Notes under the pieces: model-generated
What the model saw: only the letters and a program-made list of their open reading frames with translations
Databases searched by the model: none
Told to the model about the DNA's origin: nothing
NCBI GenBank assembly: GCA_900555035.1
Contig: USJX01000073.1
Span: forward strand, 1-13,841
Direction: 5' to 3'
DNA length: 13,841 bases
Source: an uncultured Prevotella sp.
Lineage (GTDB): Bacteria > Bacteroidota > Bacteroidia > Bacteroidales > Bacteroidaceae
Part shown: piece after piece, positions 6,849 to 13,801 of the stretch
Position numbering within the stretch: position 1 is the first letter of the stretch
How the letters are laid out: each line of letters opens with the position of its first letter
Position numbers and translations under genes: made by a program

Positions 6849-7547
6849 ATGGAAGTAAACGAATTATTTAAGCAGCGCAGCATAACTGCTTGTATGCGAG
6901 CATCCTACTACGCCATGACGGCCGACCCGAAATCGTTCGTCAAGCAAACCTGGGGCACCCAGGTGCCCTTCGCAGTATTGCTGGCTATCGTGCTCTACTT
7001 TCTCCTGCCCAACAAGTCGCTTCACGACTGGGGAGTAATGAATCCGATGGCTTCGTTCATTCTGCAAACCATCATTTACGCAGCCACCCTAGTGATGGCA
7101 GTGGTATCGTTCTGGCATCTGCTGCCACGCAAGCAACTCTCTGCCAACAAAGGCGAGAAGCGTAAGAAGGGACAGTGGGTGCTCCGCATCCTTCGCCACC
7201 TGGGCGGTTTCCTCATGACCGGTTTCCTGGGCATCATGATTGTGGGCATCGCTACCTTCATCGCAGCCCTGCCATCCATCATCCTCATCATCGCCCAGTT
7301 CTACTCGCAGTTGGGGGCACTTGATGGCGACCCGCTCGGCGTGCCGGGCTATTTCACCCCACTCCTCTTCGTGGTCTTCATCATCACCTTCCTGCTCATC
7401 CTCTACGCCCTGAGCTGGCTCGGCATCTCGCTGGCTTACCAATATGGTTCGTACCAGGTGATTGATGCAGAGAAGAAGAAGCAGAAGGAAAACGAACAGA
7501 TGGGATTGCAGCAGATGGCTACCGCAGAAATGAAAATTGAAAAATAA
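6849..7547 (+). CDS. multi-pass membrane protein of unknown function
   Basis: This 232-residue protein is not recognised. It has a hydrophilic N-terminus (1-37, with MRASYYAMTADPKSFVKQTWG), hydrophobic segments at about 38-53, 66-92, 117-151 (long; possibly a helix plus re-entrant part) and 168-198, a basic loop KGEKRKKG (101-108) and a charged, Gln/Lys-rich tail from about 206. The positive-inside rule suggests that the 101-108 loop and the tail are cytoplasmic. It lies 39 bp after the methyltransferase gene and 37 bp before hisB, with no promoter or terminator in either gap, so it is probably co-transcribed with both. The association with hisB may be lineage-specific. ATG at 6849 follows an A+T-rich region without a clear Shine-Dalgarno. 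Confidence 0.85.
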   Translation: MEVNELFKQRSITACMRASYYAMTADPKSFVKQTWGTQVPFAVLLAIVLYFLLPNKSLHDWGVMNPMASFILQTIIYAATLVMAVVSFWHLLPRKQLSANKGEKRKKGQWVLRILRHLGGFLMTGFLGIMIVGIATFIAALPSIILIIAQFYSQLGALDGDPLGVPGYFTPLLFVVFIITFLLILYALSWLGISLAYQYGSYQVIDAEKKKQKENEQMGLQQMATAEMKIEK

Positions 7548-7584
7548 TTATCATATTAACATCTAATTTTAAAGAATAAGAGAC

Positions 7585-8661
7585 ATGAAACAGACTAGAT
7601 TACTCTTCATCGACCGCGATGGAACCCTGATTCAGGAACCAGAGGATGAGCAGATTGACAGCTTCGAGAAGCTGGTATTTACCAAGGGCGTGTTCCGCAA
7701 CCTCGCCTTCATTGCTCAGCACACCGACTACGAGCTGGTGATGGTGAGCAACCAGGACGGTCTGGGCACCGACTCCTTCCCGGAAGACACCTTCTGGCCT
7801 GTACACAATTTCATCATCCAGACCCTGGAGAGCGAGGGCATCCACTTCAGCAAGCAGCACATCGACCGCCACTTCCCGGAGGATAACTCGCCAATGAGAA
7901 AGCCGGGCACGGGCATGCTGACTGAATATATCGACAACCCGGCATACGACTTGGCAAACAGTTATGTAATCGGCGACCGTGAGACGGATGCCCAGCTTGC
8001 CGAAAACCTGGGTTGCAAGAGTCTGATTCTCGGAAAGGACGGCATGGACTGGGATAAGATAGCCGAGATTCTCTTTGCCGGCGACCGCATTGCCGAGGTG
8101 AAGCGCACCACCAAGGAGACGGATATCTACATCAAGGTAAATCTCGATGGCAGTGGCAAATGCGATATTTCAACCGGTCTTGGTTTCTTCGACCACATGC
8201 TGGAGCAGATAGGCAAGCACGGCATGATGGATCTCACCATCCACACCAAGGGCGACCTCTATGTGGATGAGCATCACACCATTGAAGATACGGGTATTGC
8301 CCTGGGCGAATGCCTGCTGCAGGCGCTGGGCGACAAGCGTGGCATCGAGCGATATGGTTACTCCCTGCCAATGGATGATTGTCTCTGCCAGGTGGCATTG
8401 GATTTCGGTGGTCGCCCATGGCTGATTTGGGATGCAGAGTTCCACAGAGAGAAGGTGGGCGAAATGCCAACCGAGATGTTCAAGCATTTCTTCAAGAGTC
8501 TGAGTGATGCGGCAAAGATGAACCTCAACATCAAGGCTGAGGGCGAGAACGAGCATCACAAGATAGAAGGCATCTTCAAGGCGCTTGCCCGCTCGCTGAA
8601 AATGGCGGTGAAGAGAGACATCTATCACTTCGAGCTTCCTAGCTCTAAGGGAATGCTGTAA
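7585..8661 (+). CDS. hisB: HisB: histidinol-phosphatase / imidazoleglycerol-phosphate dehydratase
   Basis: This 358-residue fusion carries out two steps of histidine synthesis in the cytoplasm. Residues 1-165 are a HAD phosphatase with DRDGT (D10, D12), SNQDG (55-59), K106 in RKP and GDRETD (D131, D135), for histidinol-phosphate hydrolysis. Residues about 168-358 are the dehydratase with FFDHML (H204), DEHHTIED (228-235) and EHHKIEG, the metal-binding histidine pairs. Compared with E. coli HisB the zinc-loop cysteines are replaced: the matching positions here are D94, S102 and M104, with only the histidine (H96) kept. Other his genes are absent from the window, so hisB stands apart from a his operon here. 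The reading frame ends TAA directly followed by TAG and TGA, at the edge of a heptamer repeat and a terminator. Confidence 0.95.
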   Translation: MKQTRLLFIDRDGTLIQEPEDEQIDSFEKLVFTKGVFRNLAFIAQHTDYELVMVSNQDGLGTDSFPEDTFWPVHNFIIQTLESEGIHFSKQHIDRHFPEDNSPMRKPGTGMLTEYIDNPAYDLANSYVIGDRETDAQLAENLGCKSLILGKDGMDWDKIAEILFAGDRIAEVKRTTKETDIYIKVNLDGSGKCDISTGLGFFDHMLEQIGKHGMMDLTIHTKGDLYVDEHHTIEDTGIALGECLLQALGDKRGIERYGYSLPMDDCLCQVALDFGGRPWLIWDAEFHREKVGEMPTEMFKHFFKSLSDAAKMNLNIKAEGENEHHKIEGIFKALARSLKMAVKRDIYHFELPSSKGML

Positions 8662-8733
8662 TAGTGATTAGTGATTAATTATTAGTGATTAGTGATTAAT
8701 TATTAGTGATTAGTGATTAATTATTAGTGATTA
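8662..8733. repeat. higher-order heptamer tandem repeat directly after hisB
   Basis: A 21-bp unit is present 3.4 times (8662-8682, 8683-8703, 8704-8724 and partial 8725-8733). Each unit is three heptamers: TAGTGAT, TAGTGAT, TAATTAT. The full copies are identical, so the array is recent or maintained. It begins at the base after the hisB stop and, with that TAA, places TAA-TAG-TGA in frame. Its heptamer structure and lack of spacers exclude a CRISPR array. Confidence 0.95.
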
Positions 8734-8741
8734 TAAAGATG

Positions 8742-8781
8742 AAAGCCCAGCAGGATTCAACGAACCTTGTCGGGCTTTTTT
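8742..8781. terminator. terminator between hisB and the convergent porin gene
   Basis: AAAGCCC (8742-8748) pairs with GGGCTTT (8772-8778); the inner part (AGCAGG with CCTTGTC) pairs imperfectly, around a loop near ATTCAACGAA. Six Ts (8776-8781) follow on the plus strand. On the minus strand the AAA at the base gives a shorter T run, so it may also serve the porin gene ending at 8812. Confidence 0.85.
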
Positions 8782-8811
8782 CTAAATATATAACTTTCTC
8801 ACAATGGGATT

Positions 8812-9873
8812 TTAGAATTTAGTCATGAACTCCACAACAATCTTATCCTTTTCTGAAGTCTTAGCCACACCACCCTTGCGATAGAAATACTTCTCGTAGT
8901 TGATACGGATATCCGAGATGAATGGCTTGGCAAGGCTCAGGGTTACACCGCCCGTAACACGATGGCGCTTGTAATCGTTGATTTTCAATACACCAGGCTC
9001 TGTATCAGAACCTCCATATCGGGTACCATCGCTGTGGTCGCTCATGAAATCATATCGTGCCAAAGGCGAAACCTTCCTGATGAGACTCTTGGGATTAGCC
9101 ACCGGAATATCATAGCATACGAAACCATCGAACGCATGCACATCGTGGAAGGCATCCTTGCTGTAATGCTTGTAAAGATACTCAGCCTCAGCAATGAAAC
9201 CGCCCTTGTGGAAGGTGATACCACCATCATACATCGTTACCGTGACATCAGATGGCTTGATCTTCTGGGTGCTCAATACCAGGTTCACATTCGGAAAGAG
9301 GAACTGAGCCTTGGCAGAATAGTTAACGCCCTTGGTCCAGTAATCCTTCTGGTTGGTCAAGCCCGAACCATTGAAGATACCGGCATTCACCACGATAGGG
9401 AAACCTACATTCCAGGTGTATCCTATTTCTGCACCCACGTCGCGCACGTTACCCACCTGCTTGGCGATGAACGAACGGTTGGCGAAGTACTGTTGATGAG
9501 GAGAACGGTGAGCATCGATGGTGAATGGCACACGCTCCTGACCGATGGTGAACTGCAGGGTCTTCCAAGGCTTGATGCGTGTATAGGCATCGAGCATCTT
9601 GATCTTACCCTCGTCGCAGAGGTCGATTTCCGCCTTATAGCTTACCTGAGGTGTTACGTTGCCAGTCACATTGATGCGGGCTGTACGCACCTCGAATCGT
9701 CCCTCCCCCTCTTCGGTCTGATACTCATACTTAGAGCGGATGGTTCCACCAATTTTCATGGTCTTGGCGAATTCCCCGATGCCCTTCTCCAAAGAGCTGC
9801 TTCCTGAACTCTGGGCATTCATTCCCATCGACACCATCGTGAGTGCCATCAGCAAATACGTTTTCTTCTTCAT
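8812..9873 (-). CDS. outer-membrane porin, phosphate-selective porin O/P (OprP/OprO) family
   Basis: This 353-residue protein has a signal peptide (MKKKTYLLMALTMVSMGMNA, cleavage likely after A20) and then alternating amphipathic strands through to a terminal phenylalanine, the usual barrel-assembly signal. The order of motifs (KIGGTIRSKYEYQ, FEVRTARINVTGNVTPQVSYKAEIDL, TIGQERVPFTIDAHRSPHQQYFANRSF, VRDVGAEIGYTW, NAGIFNGSG) is that of the OprP/OprO phosphate-selective porin family; Arg-rich segments would suit anion passage, though many family members in Bacteroidetes are untested. AAGG lies about 7 nt before the ATG at 9873. It is divergent from the LRR-ppk-ppx operon and shares its control region, which supports a role in phosphate supply; that link is inference. 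Confidence 0.85.
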   Translation of the reverse strand: MKKKTYLLMALTMVSMGMNAQSSGSSSLEKGIGEFAKTMKIGGTIRSKYEYQTEEGEGRFEVRTARINVTGNVTPQVSYKAEIDLCDEGKIKMLDAYTRIKPWKTLQFTIGQERVPFTIDAHRSPHQQYFANRSFIAKQVGNVRDVGAEIGYTWNVGFPIVVNAGIFNGSGLTNQKDYWTKGVNYSAKAQFLFPNVNLVLSTQKIKPSDVTVTMYDGGITFHKGGFIAEAEYLYKHYSKDAFHDVHAFDGFVCYDIPVANPKSLIRKVSPLARYDFMSDHSDGTRYGGSDTEPGVLKINDYKRHRVTGGVTLSLAKPFISDIRINYEKYFYRKGGVAKTSEKDKIVVEFMTKF

Positions 9874-9925
9874 TTCTTACCTTATTATATATACACGTAA
9901 ATCTAATTCTTTTTACTTTCGGCTG

Positions 9926-9933
9926 CAAAGTTA
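9926..9933 (-). promoter_or_regulatory. -7 box of porin promoter
   Basis: On the minus strand TAACTTTG (9933-9926) matches the -7 consensus, with a leader of about 45 nt before the ATG at 9873. At the -33 position only a weak TTTTAC is present (around 9953-9958), which would fit a promoter needing an activator. Confidence 0.65.
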
Positions 9934-9974
9934 AGGAGAAGATGTTTCTACCGTAAAACATAAGTATTACAAAG

Positions 9975-10040
9975 TTGTTACATCGCTGATTTTCAGCACC
10001 GGTAACACCATTGTAACATCCGTATCACCCTTGTAACATC
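9975..10040. promoter_or_regulatory. candidate operator: 20-bp tandem duplication of GTAACA motifs
   Basis: The 20-bp blocks 10001-10020 and 10021-10040 are identical at 17 positions. Each block holds two GTAACA-type hexamers 11 bp apart: 10002 and 10013 in the first, 10022 (GTATCA) and 10033 in the second. A further related copy, TTGTTACATC, is at 9975-9984. Direct hexamer repeats at 11-bp spacing resemble the architecture of Pho boxes bound by PhoB-type regulators, but the bases are not the E. coli consensus. The blocks lie about 80-120 bp upstream of the porin start of transcription and about 65-105 bp upstream of the LRR-ppk-ppx start, so one factor could serve both. Confidence 0.55.
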
Positions 10041-10091
10041 ATCGTCATAAACACGTAACTTGATTTTTTCCCCCGTTTGAAAATATCGCCG

Positions 10092-10099
10092 TACCTTTG
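10092..10099 (+). promoter_or_regulatory. -7 box of the LRR-ppk-ppx operon promoter
   Basis: TACCTTTG followed by C is an exact -7 match about 35 nt before the ATG at 10135. The -33 region is T-rich (TTTTTTC near 10064-10070) without a clean TTTG, again suggesting possible activator dependence. Confidence 0.68.
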
Positions 10100-10134
10100 C
10101 ACCCAGAAAAAACAATATTAACATATATAATAGG

Positions 10135-10782
10135 ATGAAGGAAAATAAGAAAGCAATCTTGGATATTCTTAAGAAGAAATCTAAGAAAGACGGTAAATTT
10201 GAGAACTTAGTGCTCAATCTCGCCTTGCAGAAGATTGACAGCGACAGTTTTGAATTCGATGGCGATGCAGTTTACACCAACGACAAGAAGCGCTTGGTTT
10301 ATTGCATGAGCCAAGAGACCAGCTTTGCCATTCCAGAGGGAGTGGAGATTATCGGCGAGATGGCGTTCCGCGGCAAGAAGGCCCTCAAGAACATTATCAT
10401 CGCCAACAGCGTGAAGGAAATTGAGCACGATGCTTTCTACGATTGTGATGAATTGGATAACGTTTATGTGCCTGCGGGCGTAAAGGTGGTAAAGAGCTAC
10501 GCCTTTGCAGAGTGCGACAAGTTGAAGAAGGTTACCTTTGCAGGAACTCCTAACAAGCTGAGCCGCCATGCCTTTGACGACTGCGACCAGCTGCACGACA
10601 TCATCGTGCCTGTAGGCAGCAGCAAGTTCTTCCGCAAGGAACTCCACTTTATCGATGGAGACACCAATTACCTGGTTTTGGAGAAGGCTGACAAGAAGGT
10701 AGAGATTCCAGAAAAGAAGGCTGACAAGAAGGCTGAAACTTCTGAAAAGAAGACTGAAAAAAAGCCTGCAAAAGTAAAGTAA
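10135..10782 (+). CDS. BspA-type (LRR_5) leucine-rich repeat protein with Lys/Glu-rich tail
   Basis: This 215-residue protein has no signal peptide or membrane helix, so it is predicted to be cytoplasmic, unlike most surface BspA-type proteins. The N-terminus is Lys-rich (MKENKKAILDILKKKSKKDGK). Residues about 63-161 hold four degenerate 23-24-residue LRR_5 units, each with the IxxxAFxxCxxL pattern: IPEGVEIIGEMAF, IANSVKEIEHDAFYDCDEL, VPAGVKVVKSYAFAECDKL and KLSRHAFDDCDQL. Residues 183-215 are a low-complexity tail with 13 lysines and 8 acidic residues, built from ADKK, PEKK, SEKK and TEKK blocks. AGG sits just before the ATG. It lies 25 bp upstream of ppk with no promoter between, so it is probably co-transcribed and may act with polyphosphate; that role is inference from position and tail chemistry only. 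Confidence 0.88.
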   Translation: MKENKKAILDILKKKSKKDGKFENLVLNLALQKIDSDSFEFDGDAVYTNDKKRLVYCMSQETSFAIPEGVEIIGEMAFRGKKALKNIIIANSVKEIEHDAFYDCDELDNVYVPAGVKVVKSYAFAECDKLKKVTFAGTPNKLSRHAFDDCDQLHDIIVPVGSSKFFRKELHFIDGDTNYLVLEKADKKVEIPEKKADKKAETSEKKTEKKPAKVK

Positions 10783-10807
10783 CTCTAAAGATTAAACCCG
10801 TGAAATC

Positions 10808-12829
10808 ATGACTAAAGAAGATATGATGAAGAAAGCTTATGTAGAACGCGACATCAGTTGGATGTACTTCAACCATCGCATTCTGCAGGAAGCAGAGAAA
10901 GAGTATGTGCCATTGTTGGAGCGCCTCTCTTTCCTCGGTATTTACTCCAACAACCTCGACGAGTTCTTCCGCGTACGAGTAGCATCGCTCAACCGAATGC
11001 TCGACCAGAAACTCGACAAGGATACCGAACAGCAGATTAAGAAATCTCTCAAAACGATTAACAAGCTCAATGAATCTTATTCGAAAGAATACACTGAAGC
11101 GGTGGATACAGTTTTCCGCGAACTTGAAGTTCACAAGGTTCGCCTGCTCACCGAAGACCTACTCAACGACGAGCAGAAGGAATTCCTCACGCAGTTCTTC
11201 TACGACAAGCTCAATGGCTCTGTCAACCCTATCTGGCTCAACGAGATAGACGACCTCTCTACCCTGGAGGACAACCGCATCTACCTAGCCGTAGAAAAGG
11301 CTGAGGATGACAAGAAGAAATATGCCGTAGTAAAGGTACCGGATAGAGTCTATGGACGCTGGGTAAAGGTGCCGGCAAGCGATGGTTTCGACAACATCAT
11401 GTATCTCGATGATGTAATCAGATACTGTCTGCCTCTGGTATTCCTCGGTTTCAAGAAGAGCACCTACCGTGCCTACAGCTTCAAGTTTACCAAGGATGCC
11501 GAGATGGAGATGGACAACGATGCCGACTTCGGAACCATGGAGAAGATAGCCCTGGGTGTAAGCAGCCGCAAGAAAGGTGAAGCCGTGCGCGTAATCTACG
11601 ACCAGGAGATGCCGAAGGAACTTCAGAAGAAGCTGCGTGAGCGACTGAACACCAAGGAGTTGGATGCTTCTCTTGCTGGCGGAAGATACCAGAACCACAA
11701 GGATCTGATGTCGTTCCCTGATTGCGGCCACAAGGAACTGAAGTACGAAAAATGGGCTCCTATCATGAAACCGGAATTCCTCTCCAACGAGAGCATCCTC
11801 GACCAGATTCGTGAGAAAGACCGTTTTATCCACGTACCCTACCATAGCTTCAACGGCTACATCCGTGTGCTCCGTGAGGCTGCTACCAAGCCAGAGGTGA
11901 AGGCCATCAAGACCACCCTCTATCGTCTGGCAAAGGATTCAAAGGTAGTGAAGGCACTCATCACCGCTGCCCGCAACGGCAAGAAGGTAACTGCCGTGGT
12001 AGAGCTTCTGGCCCGTTTCGACGAGGAGAGCAACATCAAGTGGAGCAAGCGCATGCAGGAAGAGGGCGTAAACGTAATCTTCGGTGTAGAAGGACTGAAG
12101 ATTCACTCCAAGCTGCTCTATATCGAGTCAAAGAAGGGCAACATCGCCTGCGTGGGAACCGGAAACTTCCACGAGGGCAATGCCAAGATCTATACCGACT
12201 ATCTGATGATGACCGCCCGTACTAAGCTGGTAAACGAGGTGGCTAAGGTATTCGATTTCATCGACCGCCCATTCTCGCCATTCCGCTTCAACGAGCTTCT
12301 CGTCTCTCCAAACTCCATGAAGAGCCGCATCCTGCGCATGCTCGATACCGAAATCAAGAATGCCAACGAGGGCAAGGAGGCTTGGGTGAAGATGAAAATC
12401 AACCACATCACCGATACCGATATGGTAACCAAGCTCTATCAGGCTTCAAAGGCAGGCGTGAAGATAGACATCGTAATCCGCGGCAACTGTTCGCTGGTGC
12501 CAGGCATCGCCAAGCTCAGCGACAACATCTGCTGCGTGGGCATCATCGACCGCTATCTGGAGCACAGCCGCATCCTCATCTTTGCCAACGGAGGCAAGCC
12601 AAGATACTTCATCGGTTCTGCCGACTGGATGCCTAGAAACCTCATCAACCGCATCGAGGTACTCACCCCGGTATATGACGAGGATATGCAGGCAGACCTG
12701 CTCCGCACCATCTCTTATGGTATGAGAGATACGATGAACGGCAGAGTGGTAGATGGCAAGGGCGGCAAGGAGTTTGTAGAAGGCGAGCCATTCCGCAGTC
12801 AGGAAGAACTTTATAAAGCATATAAATAA
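10808..12829 (+). CDS. ppk1: polyphosphate kinase PPK1
   Basis: This 673-residue enzyme reversibly polymerises the gamma-phosphate of ATP into inorganic polyphosphate. All PPK1 landmarks are present: N-domain VERDISWMYFNHRIL (12-26) and NLDEFFRVR (49-57, N49 for ATP); TTLYRLA with R373 and ELLARFDEE with R403 (metal/phosphate contacts in E. coli PPK, R375 and R405); phosphohistidine H433 in GLKIHSKLLYI; GTGNFHEGNAKIYTDY (450-465); and second catalytic histidine H586 in DRYLEHSRI. The length is normal for the family (about 690). It is the middle gene of the LRR-ppk-ppx operon. ATG at 10808 is used; the ATGs at 10823 and 10826 are alternatives that keep the conserved region. The 3' end lies in a 16-bp tandem duplication shared with the ppx start. 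Confidence 0.97.
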   Translation: MTKEDMMKKAYVERDISWMYFNHRILQEAEKEYVPLLERLSFLGIYSNNLDEFFRVRVASLNRMLDQKLDKDTEQQIKKSLKTINKLNESYSKEYTEAVDTVFRELEVHKVRLLTEDLLNDEQKEFLTQFFYDKLNGSVNPIWLNEIDDLSTLEDNRIYLAVEKAEDDKKKYAVVKVPDRVYGRWVKVPASDGFDNIMYLDDVIRYCLPLVFLGFKKSTYRAYSFKFTKDAEMEMDNDADFGTMEKIALGVSSRKKGEAVRVIYDQEMPKELQKKLRERLNTKELDASLAGGRYQNHKDLMSFPDCGHKELKYEKWAPIMKPEFLSNESILDQIREKDRFIHVPYHSFNGYIRVLREAATKPEVKAIKTTLYRLAKDSKVVKALITAARNGKKVTAVVELLARFDEESNIKWSKRMQEEGVNVIFGVEGLKIHSKLLYIESKKGNIACVGTGNFHEGNAKIYTDYLMMTARTKLVNEVAKVFDFIDRPFSPFRFNELLVSPNSMKSRILRMLDTEIKNANEGKEAWVKMKINHITDTDMVTKLYQASKAGVKIDIVIRGNCSLVPGIAKLSDNICCVGIIDRYLEHSRILIFANGGKPRYFIGSADWMPRNLINRIEVLTPVYDEDMQADLLRTISYGMRDTMNGRVVDGKGGKEFVEGEPFRSQEELYKAYK

Positions 12830-12846
12830 TAAAGCATATAAATAAT
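12815..12846. repeat. 16-bp exact tandem duplication at the ppk/ppx junction
   Basis: AAAGCATATAAATAAT occurs at 12815-12830 and 12831-12846. It covers the last four codons and TAA stop of ppk and runs into the ATG of ppx. With a single copy the ppk stop and ppx start would overlap as TAATG; the duplication moves them 15 bp apart. Confidence 0.95.
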
Positions 12847-13750
12847 GATGAATTTAGCATCCATTGATATCGGCTCCAACGGAGCCCGACTCCTCATCAA
12901 GCGCTTCGATCCAGAGGCAATCCGAGAGGAAGACCGCATCAAGAAACTCATGTTCATCCGCATCCCACTGCGATTGGGTAAGGATGTCTTCACCCTGGGA
13001 AAGGTTTCCAAGGAGCGTGAGAAGATGATGCTCCACATGATGAAGGGCTTCAAGCAATTCATGAAACTCAATGACGTAGAGGCATTTCGCGCCTGTGCCA
13101 CATCAGCCATGCGCGATGCCGAGAACGGCAAGAAGGTGCTCAAGAAGATAGAGAAGCAAACCGGCATCAAACTCGAAATCATCAAGGGTCAGGAGGAGGC
13201 ACAGCTCCTCTACAACAACCTGGTAGAGAAAACAGACTCCAACGAGGGCAGCTTTGCCTACATTGATGTGGGCGGTGGTTCCACGGAGGTGAGCATCATC
13301 CACGATGGTGTACTCGCCGAGAGCTATTCCTACAACATGGGTACGCTGAGAATGCTGAGCGGTAAGGTGACTGCCGAAACCGAAAAGCTCTTCAAGGAGA
13401 ACCTGACGAGATATGCCGAGCAATACGGCGACATCAGAATCATCGGTTCGGGTGGCAACATCAACAAGTTGAACAAGCTGGCACGCCACAGCAAGCAGGA
13501 TGCCAAGAACCTAACGCTTGCCGAACTGAAGCGCCTCTACTCGATGATGCAACCCCTGAGCATCGAGGAGCGCGAGATTTCCTTCTCTCTGAAGGAAGAC
13601 CGTGCCGACGTCATCATTCCTGCCGCTGAAATCTTCCTCAAGGCATGCGAATACCTGAAGTGCGAAAGCATCATGGTGCCAAACATCTCGCTCGCCGACT
13701 CCATCGTAGATGGACTCTATGAGAAGATGATGGCAAAAACAGAGGAATAA
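12845..13750 (+). CDS. ppx: exopolyphosphatase, short Ppx/GppA form
   Basis: This 301-residue protein belongs to the ASKHA-fold Ppx/GppA family, which hydrolyses terminal phosphate from polyphosphate or the 5'-phosphate of pppGpp. It has the phosphate-1 motif IDIGSNGARLLI (7-18), KGQEEAQLLYNNL (114-126) with the catalytic glutamate at 117 or 118, phosphate-2 motif YIDVGGGSTEVS (139-150) and GSGGNINKLNKL (201-212). It contains only the two core domains, like the short Aquifex-type enzymes, and lacks the C-terminal HD and other domains of the 500-residue E. coli Ppx. Placement directly after ppk favours the polyphosphatase role over pppGpp hydrolysis. Tandem ATGs at 12845 and 12848 are equally possible starts. 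Confidence 0.93.
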   Translation: MMNLASIDIGSNGARLLIKRFDPEAIREEDRIKKLMFIRIPLRLGKDVFTLGKVSKEREKMMLHMMKGFKQFMKLNDVEAFRACATSAMRDAENGKKVLKKIEKQTGIKLEIIKGQEEAQLLYNNLVEKTDSNEGSFAYIDVGGGSTEVSIIHDGVLAESYSYNMGTLRMLSGKVTAETEKLFKENLTRYAEQYGDIRIIGSGGNINKLNKLARHSKQDAKNLTLAELKRLYSMMQPLSIEEREISFSLKEDRADVIIPAAEIFLKACEYLKCESIMVPNISLADSIVDGLYEKMMAKTEE

Positions 13751-13801
13751 ACCACTTCATCCGCAAATAAAATAAAAGATATGTCAATATCTCAAATTTT
13801 T

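Noticed and set aside
8662..8733. CRISPR array
   Set aside because: Units are contiguous 21-mers made of heptamers without unique spacers and no cas gene is near.
8962..9807. 281-codon plus-strand frame opposite the porin
   Set aside because: The minus-strand frame has a signal peptide, barrel pattern and terminal Phe; the plus frame has no start context and no domain.
10076..10079. TTTG as -33 box of the LRR-ppk-ppx promoter
   Set aside because: Only 12 bp from the -7 box, instead of about 19.
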